Assembly (NCBI GenBank): GCA_036784855.1
Contig: JAZDSV010000056.1
Location: 1 to 64,000, forward strand
Source: Aphelidium insulamus
Taxonomy: Eukaryota; Aphelidiomycota; Aphelidea; Aphelidiaceae
DNA length: 64,000 nucleotides
Direction of reading: 5' to 3'
Shown: positions 24,888 to 36,243 of the stretch, in pieces
Layout of the letters: each line of letters starts with the position of its first letter
Numbering within the stretch: position 1 is the stretch's first letter
Position numbers and translations under genes: made by a program
The notes under the pieces: model-generated
Databases searched by the model: none
Seen by the model: the letters and a program-made list of their open reading frames with translations, nothing else
What the model was told of the DNA's origin: nothing

Positions 24888-25830
24888 ATGCATCCGACTG
24901 TAACAGTTTTGACCGCGCTGACTACCAGCGCCTGGAGCACTGCGTACGGCCAAGATGTTTCACTCCAAGCTGTGCCGATCGGTGTTCTTGGCGCAAATGC
25001 CGCGGCCAGTCAAGCGCAACCCACCAGTACAGCGGGCGCGGTCACACCAGAGATTGTGGGTGGTGTGCATGCGCACAACGAATACCGCTACGCCAACTGG
25101 ATGGGCGCCATTTTCGTCGACGGTCAATTCAACTGTGCCGGCACAATATTTAGCAAGAACCGACTGGTCACTGCGGCCCGTAAGTTGTGCTCATCTGCTA
25201 CGTATGTATGTAACAAACCCGGAAACTCATATTGCACCTTTACTTGCGCGCATAGACTGCAGCGAGTTTGCCGCCAAGCGCCTCACTGTCAAGGTGGGCA
25301 GGTATGACATGAGCAAATCGACGCGGGAGGAAGGAGGAAAGAACTTTTCTGTGGACCGAGTGCACGTGCATCCCAAGTTCTCCGACAGCACTCTGGACTA
25401 CGATGTCGCTGTGTGGGAGCTGTCGGGCAGCGTCACCGATCGCTATGTCAACTTGGACGATGGATCCAGTTCGACTCCGGGCACCAAGTGCACTGTGCTC
25501 GGCTGGGGCACCACTAGTGAAGCCGGCACACGTATCAGCAATCAGTTGAAGCAAGTGGTAGTCACCGTGTGGCCAGACGCCCAGTGCCGCGCCAACACCG
25601 AACTCCAGCAACAGTACGGCGTCACTGACAGAATGATTTGTGCTGGTGGCCGTGTGAATCGTGACTCGTGCCGCGGGGACAGTGGCGGCCCGATGCTGGT
25701 GCCGAAAAACGGCGGTCGCCCCATTCTCACTGGTATTGTGAGCTGGGGTGCTGGCTGTGGCCATGTCAATACGCCTGGAGTGTACACCCGTGTCTCTGCC
25801 GTTCGTGACTGGATCATGGGCTTTGCATGA
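24888..25830 (+). CDS. Secreted trypsin-like serine protease (S1A), catalytic triad intact
   Basis: Exon 1 is 24888-25179 and exon 2 is 25256-25830; the 76-nt intron splits the codon of the catalytic His, giving VTAAHCSEF. A signal peptide (MHPTVTVLTALTTSAWS region) and a propeptide lead to the mature end IVGGVHAHNEYRYANW. The triad is complete: His in TAAHC, Asp in LDYDVAVW, Ser in CRGDSGGP. The residue six before the Ser is Asp (VNRDSCRGDS), with SWGAGC and PGVYTRV behind it, which predicts trypsin-like cleavage after Arg or Lys. The residue just before IVGG is Glu rather than Arg or Lys, so zymogen activation would need a different protease. It is the left partner of a tandem pair with the gene at 26215. 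Confidence 0.95.
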
Positions 25831-26214
25831 GTACTTTTGATATGAGAGTATGTACTAAAACTTAATCTCCTGCTTGAACCTGTGCATCAACCGCAATCCA
25901 GTGCATTGCGGAGCAGGTCAAATAATCTGCGGTTAGCTGCGCTCATATTTAGAAGCAATTATTGTCATCATTCGAATGGAAATAACTGTATTGAGTCAAA
26001 TAGCCCATCAACAGTGTACATGTAATTCAGGGACGGTGAAAGTGAGCTGTGATTGGGCACCGACCGAAATTGGCAATATTGCGCCGACCAATCGGCGCGT
26101 CAACAGCGTTTGACAAACAGTTGTGTAACCTTGACCGAAACCCTACAAAATCGCCGCGCCGCAAACACGCAGCTCTCAAACAGCAAAACAGCTCTAAAAC
26201 TTCCAACATTGAAA
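25831..26214. promoter_or_regulatory. Spacer between the tandem protease genes
   Basis: 384 bp without a coding exon. It holds a perfect 7-bp-arm inverted repeat at 26081-26098 (GCGCCGA-CCAA-TCGGCGC) that embeds a CCAAT box about 117 nt before the next start codon. No TATA box is obvious. Confidence 0.45.
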
Positions 26215-27113
26215 ATGAAAGCCGCACTGTTCGCCGCCGCCTGTGCTTTGACCATCGCTGCCGTAGCCGATGTGGCCACAGTATCTGGAGAGGGTGTGCC
26301 TTCCACACCGCTACTGATTCCAAACACAATCACTCCGAACATTGTGGGTGGCACAGTTGCGGCAACAAGCTTCCGCTACGCCAAGTGGAATGCTGCACTG
26401 TTTGTTGACGGTGTCATTAATTGCGGTGGTGCCATTTTCGCCAAGAACTTTCTGGTCACTTCTGCTCGTAAGTGTGCTGTATGTGCACGTGATTCCGAAC
26501 TCGTATGACTCATGTCTGTTTGTGTGGCGTAGAGTGCAGCTTGTTTGACATTAGCCGCCTAACTGTCAATCTTGGCCGTTTCGACTTGAGCAAGACAGTG
26601 GACGAAGAAGGCGGCATCCCCTTCACCGTGGCCAGCGTGACGATCCATCCCAACTTCAACCCGGCCACGCTGGACTACAATGTTGCGGTTTGGCAGCTTA
26701 CCGGCAACCGCACAACTCGCTACGTCAACCTCGACTCGGGCTCATCTTCGATTGCGGGCACCAAAAACATTGTGCTGGGCTGGGGCTCCACCAGCGAAGC
26801 CGACACAACCTCCAGCGGCTTGCTGAAGCAAGTAACGGTGCAGACAATTGCCCAGGAAGTTTGCGCCGCCAACACAAACTTGCAGCCCGTGCACTCCATC
26901 ACGGATTCGATGCTGTGCGCAGGCGGTCGCCTCAACCGCGGCCCGTGCCACGGTGACGAGGGCGGCCCGCTGGTGTTGCCCACAAATGGCCGTCCCATCC
27001 TCACCGGTGTTGTCAGCTGGGGCGTTGGGTGCGGACGCGCAAACACGCCGGCGGTGTACACTCGCATCTCGCTGGTGCGCGACTGGATGTTCACTCTGAT
27101 CACCCCGCAATAA
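26215..27113 (+). CDS. Secreted trypsin-fold pseudoprotease (all three catalytic residues replaced)
   Basis: Exon 1 is 26215-26467 and exon 2 is 26533-27113. The intron sits at the same place and phase as in the left neighbour, so the two arose by tandem duplication. The signal peptide is clear (MKAALFAAACALTIAAVADV). The fold is kept: IVGGTVAATSFRYAKW, CGGAIFAKNFLVTSAQC, GWGSTSEAD, VVSWGVGCG, PAVYTRI and paired cysteines. The triad is lost: the His codon now spells Gln (TSAQC), the Asp is Asn (LDYNVAVW) and the Ser is Glu (CHGDEGGP). The specificity Asp is Gly (RGPCHGDE). The reading frame is otherwise intact, which argues for a maintained non-enzymatic protein such as an inhibitor, binding or regulatory homolog, although recent decay is possible. 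An AATAAA lies at 27210. Confidence 0.93.
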
Positions 27114-27259
27114 TCTCGCAACTGTGCAACCCATATATATACACGTCAGCCACACATCACTCGAAGTAGAAAATCGCGATTTAGTAATGCTAGTAATGAA
27201 GAAAGTAATAATAAAAGTTTAATGCTATAAAGATTGCAATCAAACATTCTATGGCAACG

Positions 27260-30200
27260 CTAAGCATATGAATTGCTTCGGCGTATGCGACCGCTGGGGT
27301 TGCTCCTGCCGAGCAGCTGGTCGCGATCTATGGGCGGGAGAGGTGCGAGGCCAGAGAATATGCGTTTAATGCGTTGCATTTCTTGCTCTGAGAGCGGCCC
27401 AGGGATATTGTTTGGCGTCTCATCGTCGCTGTCTCCATCTGAAAGTGATGAAGCCTCATCGTTAAAACCGCCATTGATGGAAGCTTCTGCAGAATTGTCG
27501 TTGGCGCACTCGCCTAAGCTGTGAGATTTTTGGTATTTCAAGCGTATCACTGTTACCTAGCAGAGCCGACGGTGCATTAAATAGCGGGAGAGACCCGTCG
27601 GCGTGATGATATCTTGAAGTATCATCTGGATCCTCATTCACCAAAGTTGATGCCGTTTGTATCGAGATGTGCGAACTAACTGATTCATTGATCGTCATGC
27701 GTCTGTCAGCAACTTTCGCAGGCATATCGGCAACATCGACTTCCTGGCCGGTATGTATTTCACCGGGAGAAGCTTCCTTTGCGGCAAATTCTTCTGCTGG
27801 CGAGAAATATGGGGCGCTGCGGCGAGGAGACTCGAGCAATCGCTGCGGCAGGAGCGATGGAGACAGTTCGGGTGATGCAGTGAACTGGCTTCTGCGATAG
27901 AACCGCTCTATGCACGCTTGTTGCACACTTTGTAGTCGTTTTTCTTGGCTTTCAGATGGCGAGTCGCTTTCCGCCGTAAGTTGATCGTCGCCGTGACCCA
28001 GGTCTGGTTGTTCAGCTTCCATCAAGTGCAGTCGTACTCGTACACTTCCCGCGTTACGGCCCTGCTCGTCCGAGACAATGTACCAGCCATCAATGACGGT
28101 CATTCCAAACGCCATCGGTGAGAGGTCAACTGACGCGGTGCCCAACAGATGATCGGGAATCTCGTTTAATTCTTCTGCGTGGTAGAGTTGTACCAGCAAG
28201 CCACGGTGTTTCCAGAATGATGGCTCTCGCGCAGGTGCCGCGTGTGCAATGCAAACGCTCCACGACCACGCCGGGTTTACAGATGCCGTCTGAAAAACAT
28301 CTGTGCGATATTCGGTATGCTGTTCGACAATTAGCGATTGCCACTTGAACGTGGCGTAGGCGCGCGGTTCGACAAGTTTGTGCGGTTCATTTGCCGCGTC
28401 GTCTTTGCACACGATTTGAGGCAAGTGCATGGCTTCCACAATCTCAACATGTAGCGGCACGCCGCTGGGCGTTGGCGCTTCTATAATTTTTGGCTCGTCA
28501 TGTTTCGAAATTTCTGTCGCCACTAATGGAGCAACCGGCTGTTTCCCCAGACTGCACTCTATAATCAGTGTCATTGTGTCCGCGTTGACAGCATTAGCAT
28601 TGATAACGACGCATTTTCGTCTAATAGATACAGAATCGTGCGAATCGCCTAAAGTCGACAACGGCGCGAGCGTCAGCGTTGACGTTCCGCAATATATGGG
28701 CTTTCCATGGGCAGTCCGCGCAACTTGTACCAATATCGATGAGGTTGATATGGCGCTCAAGGTGTCACGTTGAAGTCGGAAACGACACGGTTCCATCAAG
28801 ACAACCGGCGTCCATCCCTCATGTTCTTCTGAGCCCTTGTCCGACACATTAAATTTCACCAGAAAGCAAACATTGCTGATGTCAACTTCAAACGGAGCCA
28901 CAGGTTCGACGCCACACAACGTCACGGTCAACTCCATCATCTCGTCGAATTTCTCTGAACGCAGATGGGAGCTGGCCGCACGATTCTGCGGCATGGCGTT
29001 GTCAATAGTCGGAGTTTGTATTGAGGCTTCAATGTATCCCGCGATCGAGTCATCGTCTGCCATTATTGGAAACCACGATAAATTCGCTGTGGGTTTTGCA
29101 GTAAAACGACCAATACTAAACTCTCGCTCGGTCTCGACACACCACAGTGACCCAAGATATTGTAAACACTCCGATACTGAAGGTGCCTGGATAGTCTGTC
29201 GGCATAAAAACTTTGGTGTGTACGATGCGATAGCGCCAGAGGAGACGACGGCTAGTGGCTGCGCTGCTCCATCGCTCGTCACTTGCACGCGAGCTTGGAC
29301 TTTAGCTTCGCCAGCGACTCCGGCTTTGTCTAATGCAGTCTGTAGACCGCAGGCACGATTGATGTGGATTTCTATCGGCACGGTTTGCTCTGCAATGATG
29401 CTTTCTTTCGCGGATGATTTCAAAAGATCTGACATGCTTGACGTTGTGTCCTTGTGGTCCGTTGTTTTTGCTCTAAATTCGTCAGAAACTTCGTCGGTTT
29501 TCGGTGGCAATATAGGCGAGGACGTAAAGCACATGGAACATGTGACCCAACCGCGCGCCGCTCCAGAGACAATGTCAACGATGCAGTACTCAGTGGGAGG
29601 AATTAATAGATCATCGACCAGCACATTATTGCGATCCTGCAAACGACGTGGCAAAGCTGCCAACAGGTGGTGTACAGGTAGCTTGCACATGCCGACGAAG
29701 TGTGGTTCGTCTGTCGAAGTACTTGCACGAGACCAAACTTCCACAATGGCAGGAATATCGGCAAACCTGTTCTCCACGTCGTCAGCACTGAGCGACAAGG
29801 GAATGTTGTATGCGAGATTAAAGTCACCCGCGCCCGACTGTCCAAGTGGTAAGTGAACAGACTCTATATGCGCTCGAGGATCGTACGGTATTCGCAGCCG
29901 GGCATACAGCAACTCTTGATTATCGCGGCATTCAATCTGACGGTGTTGCCGTGCTGTCACAAACAGATAAACGGTGGGAAGCATAACCGTTTGTTTTGGC
30001 GGTATGGGCGGTACTACATTCATGTCGACTTGTGGCTCTTGTGCCCTTACTGTCGCAGTTGCTGGAGACGCTGTAGTACCCCACGTAATTTCAACCGATA
30101 GCCAACCGCACACGTCCTTTGATGGCGAATCAACTGTTAAAGATTTTCTCAACTTGGAGGATGAAGGTTGTGTGCGATGCAACGGAAGCAAATGCCGACT

Positions 30201-31699
30201 GCTGGTGGATGTATCGCCGCCCAAAAGTTGTGATATTGGAATGCCAGCCACAGCGCGCACAATAGCGGATTTCGTTGCCTTCTTGGTCGCGCCGTCTCGC
30301 AAAACTTCCGCGTCGAATAATATATTTCCAGCCTCCCATATTTTTACCGCGTTTGCGTTCAATTTAAGCGGCACAGTCAGCTGTCGTGAGACTGGCAATT
30401 TGCGGCCCACGGACGTAGCACGAGGCAGATCAAGCGCATGCGCAGAGGATTCTTTGGTGTCTGGCAGGTACACTTCCAAGTGGAGTGTGTCGGCAGCAAC
30501 GGTGCTGATCCGACTCCACTGGATGTAATGAATTGTAGCAGTCAGGGACGTTGTATGCGACAAGAATTTCGCTGCCGGTGAATCCGCGGCTTCGTTGATG
30601 GTCCCATCGTTATTAAAGGCGGCAGTATCTGCTTTCGATGAAGTAAATAAACTCGCAAGCTCAATAGCAATTGAATCCGATTCTTCCGCGCCGTGAAAAT
30701 CCATTTCCTCGACATGCAGTGTATCACCAACTTGCCGCAGGGTGTGCAAGTTTGCAGCATGCAGTGCCAGCTCTTCGGCGTCACCGTCAAAAAGCAAATC
30801 TTCGTCGGAGTAAGACACTTTCTCGGCCATGGTAAGAGTGTTTTCGTCCATAACGCTATCATTAAGATCGGCATCGTCGGCATCTGGCCGCATCCACGCT
30901 TCCAACATGCGTTTGAAACGCAGCGCTCGTCGGTAGACGCGATCAACATTCAAAGAGCGGCTGCCAGGATCCGCAGAGTTTTCGTCTGGCTTCTGATTTT
31001 CTTGCTGATGTAGTGGAGCTAATTTATTTTTCGTTTGGTCAACGCTGACCGGCATGGACTTTTGTGTTTCAGCAGGGGACAGGGCCTTAGTGTCGATATC
31101 ATGCCCGCTACCACTCCACCGTGTAAGCGCCATCGAAACCTGGATCTCGCCCACAAGTCGCTGGTCTCGAGTGTAGACGGAATAAGTACGCGGCACATGC
31201 TCAATGAGATCTATAATGTGTCAGTTGCCATAATGACAGCCAGCTTGATCGCAATATGACGCACTTGTGACGGGCCGCAGTGCGCCCTTATCTATACGGA
31301 GCTGACATTCGGCGGGGAGCTGCTTGGTTTGAGCATGGCTGTCACCAGTATCGACAATATCCAAGTGCAGCGCGCCGCCCATATCATCAACATAACGTTG
31401 AAACAGCGGCAGGGAACATCGGACCACATATCGCAGCGTGGCGGGCAGCCTGTTACCACTGCAAGTCTCCATTAGCACGGCAGCATGCGGCAATCATTGT
31501 GCACCCGCCTCAGGGATGGCACCGAGGCGGGATCTCCTTCGGTGCCCCACCATCGCGGTCGCAGCACACATGTTGCAGTATCAGACTGCAGCCACCGCAG
31601 GCTGGATACGTGCAGCACAAACGACCACTGCGGCCGTCCAGACACCCGCGGGGGCAGTGACAGCGCCTTGTCAGACGGCGCTGCCTGTTGGCGCAGCAT
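27260..31699 (-). CDS. C2CD3: C2CD3-like centriolar C2-domain protein
   Basis: C2CD3 acts at distal centrioles in centriole elongation and appendage assembly, needed for ciliogenesis. The start at 31699 gives MLRQQAAPSDKALSLPPRVSG, then CVLRPRWWGTEGDP, matching the N-terminal C2 that has RVRWWGE in animals. Exon 2 gives LRYVVRCSLPLFQRYVDDMG. One very long exon of about 1,200 codons (about 31190-27560) holds several C2-like units, including TVYLFVTARQHRQ, HVEIVEAMHLPQIV, ATFKWQSLIVEQ, VFQTASVNPAWSW and HLLGTASVDLSPMAFGM with GWYIVSDEQGRNAGSVRV, the C-terminal C2CD3 pattern. A short last exon ends SGRIRRSNSYA. The total is about 1,430 residues, smaller than human. The first intron (31459-31508) appears to use a GC donor. 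Assignment rests on the first and last C2 units. Confidence 0.78.
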
Positions 31700-32151
31700 G
31701 GCCGTTAAATAATTCCAACTGAGAACGTTTGCTAATCCGTGAACGTTGCAGTTCCGCCTTCTTATCTCTTATTTGGTATTTGTCCAATGTACTACATTTC
31801 TACATGTACATATTTAGATAGTCATCGTGTCATGTACTTCTTGCAGCCATGCTTCACCGCACTGACTTGTTCTCCAGAGCAGCAACTTCACAACTTCCTA
31901 GGTCGACTTGGCATACATAGACGTACAGCTAAAGAAAATGGCACATGTGCTATTATTTATTATAGTTCTTCCTAATACTGAGTATCTTATTAAGGTACAA
32001 GTTAGGAAAGTTATTTTGCTTTATTTGCTCAACTGGCTTGTCAGTGCTGGCAATACCGAACGCACAAATTCATCAAGCATGTCAGCGCATGAGTCGGTAT
32101 GAAGCACAGACGTAAGACTTCAATAAGATGTGTCAGCAACACAATTACAAT
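31700..32151. other. Intergenic region upstream of C2CD3
   Basis: About 450 bp, AT-rich, between the C2CD3 start and the EAF6 stop codon. Short open frames exist but have no family resemblance I recognise. I see no tRNA or repeat. Confidence 0.5.
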
Positions 32152-33374
32152 TTATTTATCATCTGCTGGCGGTGCAGGCGTCGCACTACCATTGAAACTA
32201 TTAATACTACCGCTATTACTACCGCCACTGGCTCCGCTGAATGACAGCCGCAGTCGGGGTGTCGGGGCGGTCGAGGGGCGAACACTGGCATCTCCGGAGG
32301 CATGATCACCGCCACCACCGCCACCACCGTCATCATCAGCATTCATGTCATCGACATTGCCGTCATCATCATTGGCCACACCGTCCGACACGCTCCCACC
32401 GCTCGTGACACTGCTGCTGGACTCGCGCGACGCTGACCGGTATCTGACTGTGGACGAGTTTGCAGACGGTGCCGGTCTGCGGCGCCGGGGCTGTGATGCC
32501 CGGGCAGCGGTTCTCCTTGCAGCCGGCCGCGGTGTCACCGGTGCGTGATACTGTTGTGACGGTTGATGGCTGTGGAATGCCATATTCGGCAATGCGGGCG
32601 TAGTTGACCTCTCCAACTCTTTGATGGCTTGCAGCGACTATGGGCATTTAACAGACATAAGAAAATATAAGATACCAGACATATGATAAGATAAGATAAC
32701 AGACATAACAGACACTAGATAAGATGAGATAACAGACATAACAGACATAACAGACATATGATAAGATAAGATAGCAGACATAACAGATACAAGTATACAC
32801 ACATACACATAATGGACAATAATGTAGCGCACCTTCTTGAAGGAGGCGCTGGACTGACTGAAGAGCCGGTCAGATTCGGGGACGGCCGAGTCGCCAGTCA
32901 CCGCGCCAAATACATTGTAGTGCCGCGGTGTCCCGCCCGCGCCGCCACCACCACCCGCACCGCCAGTGTAGTCCACACCGCCGCGACCGTCACGCGCCGT
33001 GGCCGTACTGGCCGCATAGCCCTCAAAGCCCTTGACCAGGTTGCCCAGCTGTGCCGTCTGCTCCAGGTAGCGGCCCTCCGAGTTGAACAGCTGCACCTCT
33101 AGGGTGGCCAAGTTGCGCTCCAGCTCGCGTTTGCGGTGCAGAAGCGTCGCCAGCTCGTCCTCCATCTGCAGCATCTTTTCCAGCGTGAGCAGCTAGGTGG
33201 TTAGCGCACGAAAAATGCATGCGTGCGTGAGTGGGTACCAACCTTCTCGGGGGCGACGGCAGCGGGTGCATTCCGTGCAGTCATACTACCAGCGGCAGCA
33301 TTCTGTGCGCCCGATGTGGCACTGGAGCCGGTGCCGGAGCCGGTGCCGGGCGTGGCCGTAGTCGCCGTAGTCAT
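32152..33374 (-). CDS. EAF6: EAF6/MEAF6 histone acetyltransferase complex subunit
   Basis: A small coiled-coil subunit of NuA4, NuA3 and MOZ-type acetyltransferase complexes. Exon 1 starts at 33374 (MTTATTATPGTGSGTG) and ends APAAVAPEK. Exon 2 carries the family core: EDELATLLHRKRELERNLA, LEVQLFNSEGRYLEQTAQLG, NLVKGFEGYAAS, then FGAVTGDSAVPESDRLFSQS, matching the ER.LFS.SS motif of EAF6. A 195-nt intron (32638-32832) is filled largely by a tandem repeat. Exon 3 adds SLQAIKELERSTTPAL and a long basic then acidic Ser/Gly-rich tail ending APPADDK, unusual in length for the family. Divergent from CHMP1 by 124 bp. Confidence 0.87.
32650..32789. repeat. Intronic tandem repeat (CAGACATA / GATAAGATAAGATAA)
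   Basis: Repeated short words cagacataa, cagacatatgataagataa and agataagat fill most of the 195-nt second intron of EAF6. Two copies of a composite unit of about 66 bp start near 32684 and 32750. It explains why this intron is three to four times longer than most in the window. Confidence 0.8.
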
Positions 33375-33498
33375 GGAGCCGTGCTGTGCGCAAATATAGA
33401 TCGAGTGTCTGCTGCTGCTACCGCTTTGTCCGTGCGCTTACGTCGCATCTGTCTCCGCCACTCCGCCACCCACACGTCCCGTCACAACAGCCGCAGCC
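33375..33498. promoter_or_regulatory. Divergent EAF6/CHMP1 promoter
   Basis: Only 124 bp separate the two start codons, so both core promoters must lie in this interval or overlap the first exons. No TATA box is evident. Confidence 0.4.
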
Positions 33499-33995
33499 AT
33501 GAGTGGCATGGAGAGTATGTGTGTGGTGCCTGTGTGTGGTGCATTAATGTGTGTACCCCCCTGGCTAACCTGTGCGTATGTGCGTGTGCAGAAGCGCTCT
33601 TCAACCTCAAGGTAGTTGATACAACTACCATGCATGCATGCATGGACACCGCGTACACAGATACTAACGCGGCATGTGCTGCTAGTTCACTGCCAAGCAG
33701 CTGGCCAGGCAGAGCAAAAAGTGTCAGAAGGAGGAGGTGCAGGAGAAGGTGAAGCTGAAGAAGGTGGGAAGTGTGTACCGCGCTCTCTCTGCGCGGCACT
33801 CTACATGACACCCTATAACACCGTCCCCGCGTGCAGGCCATCCAGCAAGGCAACACCGAGGGTGCCAAGATATACGCGCAGAATGCCATTCGGAAAAAGA
33901 ATGAGGCGCTGAACCTGCTGCGGCTTGGATCGCGTATTGACGCCGTGGCCGCCCGCGTAAACACCGCCGTCACCATGCGCAAGGTGAGTCTACTT

Positions 33996-34037
<42 letters not shown>

Positions 34038-34494
34038 TTGTGTGTATGCTTATATAGTGATAAGTCAGCTTATACTGAACTGTTGTGCAGGTAACAAGCT
34101 CCATGGCCAACGTGGTCAAGGGAATGGACAGCGCCATGGCGTCCATGAACATTGAAAAGGTCTGTGCGTGAATTGCACACGTTACGCCATTTGCTGACCG
34201 GTTGCACCACTGAGACAGATATCAATGGTCATGGACAAGTTTGAGAAGCAGTTTGAGGACCTGGACGTGCAGTCGCAGTATATGGAGAACTCCATCTCCA
34301 ACACAACCACACTCACCACACCGCAAGACGATGTGGAGCGGCTGATGCAGCAGGTTGCCGACGAGCACGGCCTGGAGCTGAATATGGAAATGGGTGCGGC
34401 GCCGTCCACTGGTGTCGCCGTAGCCTCGTCCAATGTTGCCGCCGCCGAAAAGGACGATCTGACTGACCGGCTCACCAAGCTGCGCAATGCTTGA
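33499..34494 (+). CDS. CHMP1: CHMP1/Did2 ESCRT-III-related protein
   Basis: An ESCRT-III accessory subunit that recruits VPS4 in multivesicular body sorting and cytokinesis. Exon 1 is 33499-33514 (16 nt, MSGME+). Then follow [101 protein letters not shown] and the C-terminal MIM1 helix [13 protein letters not shown], whose Leu-x-x-Arg-Leu-x-x-Leu spacing is the VPS4 MIT-binding motif. Length is about 200 residues, as in the family. Five introns, including one with a TA run at about 34000-34033. Divergent from EAF6. Confidence 0.95.
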
Positions 34495-34617
34495 TAGCGC
34501 ATTGTCAGAGAACAACACTCAATACATCTGTTTGCTACATTTAAGCAGATTATTTTTTCAAGTGCACCTTCACGCGGCATATCATAGAAAACAATCTATT
34601 AACGCGCTAAAATGTGT

Positions 34618-36243
34618 TTACGAGATGGTGCAGTCCGAGTTCTCGCTGCGCAGTTTGTCTGCGCCGATTTTGCCTTGCATCTTGTTGTACTTTTTTATCT
34701 CTGCCAGACGTTGCTTCGCCCGCTGGTTTCCCTGTGCCGCGGCCTTTGTGTACCAGCGGATCGCCTCCTCTATGGTCGCCTGAACACCGATTCCAACTGC
34801 AAATGAACATGTCAAGTAACAAGTATATATATATTACAAGCAAGTACGCTTACCTTCAGAGTAGTATCCCACGGCGTACTCGGCCTTGGCAAACGCTTGC
34901 TCCGCAGACTTTCGTGCCCACAGATAGGCCTCCGTGTCACTCTGTTGCAGTATGCCCTCCGATCCAGTCAGGTACCATCCCGACAAGGCGAGTTCGGCTT
35001 CGGCGTGGCCCTGCTCGGCAGCTCGAGTGTACCACGCAATCGACCGTCTGGCGTCCACCTCACACGTCAAGTTGCCGTACTCATAGCAGAACCCGAGTTT
35101 GAACTGTGCCTTGGCGTGGCCCAGTTGCGCCGCCTTGGTGTACAGCTCACGCGCATACGCCTCGTCGGCAATCACGGACGGCACGCCACCCTTCTCGTAC
35201 ACGCTGGCCAGTTCATACAGTGGCTCGGGGTGTGCCTCGTCCGCAGCCGCCGCCGATCGTTTCAACCACGTGACACCCTCACGCTCATTCTTGGGCGTGT
35301 TCATGGACCCGGTGAGCAGCACCATGGCCACCTTGTACATGGCGCCCGTGTCGCCCAGCGCCGCTGCTTTGCGGTAGAACTGTACGGCGCGCGCATAGTC
35401 CCGCTTCGGCCCGGCTCCAATTTCGTAGCAGACACCGGCACGATAGGTCGCGGCCGGCAGATTCTGTTTGGATGCCTGCACGTACAGCGAGAACGCCTTG
35501 TCGTGGTCGATGGGTAGGCCGAGCAATCCGTTGCCATAACACTCGGCCAGGTAGAACTGTGCTTCGGGGAACGCGGCCTTGCCCACGCCCAGTCCGGTGC
35601 TGGCCAAACGCTTAATCCACTTGACGCCCTCGGTCATGAGTGCGTTGCGCGCCTTACGGGCCTGTCGGTCCATCTGCGGCTGCTGCTGAATGGACTCGGC
35701 CAGCTGGATGAGATATCGCGCAAATTCCATCTGGATCTGCGGGTCGTTGGACTTTTTGGCGTTCTGTCGGTACAGTTCCAGCGTGGCTTCGTACGGCATG
35801 ACGGACGCCACTGTGGCGGTTCCACTGGTGTTTGCGGCTGACGGAGGTGTTGCAGCATTGTTGGCATTGTCGGCCATCGACACCGGAGACTTGACGGATT
35901 GCGGCTGCGATGAGAAGCCTAGCTGATACTGCGGCGGCTGCGTGGCAGATTGCTGCAGCGGCAAGCTCTGGGTCGACAGCTGCGTGGGACGCATAGATGG
36001 CGGGGAAGAGGCGGATGCCACGCTGTTTGCCCCGGCCGACGAGCGTCGAGACTGCACGGCAGACCCGTCACTGTCCTGTCGCGACGAGGAGGACGCGGCA
36101 TCCGTGATCGCCAAGTCTCGCAGCGCCATGGGCGGCAGCTGATTCTTCTTTTCCATGCGCTGCTGCTGCTGAAACTGCTCCAGCGGCGGCGGAGGCGGCA
36201 GCATGCGGTCCAAATACGAAAAATCTGGTTGTTGCTGCTGCAT
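34618..36243 (-). CDS. SKT5/Chs4-type Sel1-repeat chitin synthase regulator
   Basis: In yeasts SKT5/Chs4 activates and localises chitin synthase III and is prenylated. The start at 36243 gives MQQQQPDFSYLDRMLPPPPP, a low-complexity Ser/Pro/Gln region, then YRQNAKKSNDPQIQMEFARY, AEAQFYLAECYGNG-like and further Sel1 repeats: AATYRAGVCYEIGAGPKRD, AVQFYRKAAALGDTGAMYK, ELYTKAAQLGHAKAQFKLGF, WYTRAAEQGHAEAELALSGW. Seven or more repeats are visible. After one intron the protein ends NSDCTIS, a CaaX box with Cys four from the end and a terminal Ser, predicted to be farnesylated. The combination of Sel1 array and CaaX is the Chs4 architecture and a good fungal-side marker. Confidence 0.88.

Noticed and set aside
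28837-29856. 339-codon plus-strand open frame inside C2CD3
   Set aside because: It is antisense to a strongly supported C2-domain exon, with composition mirroring that exon.
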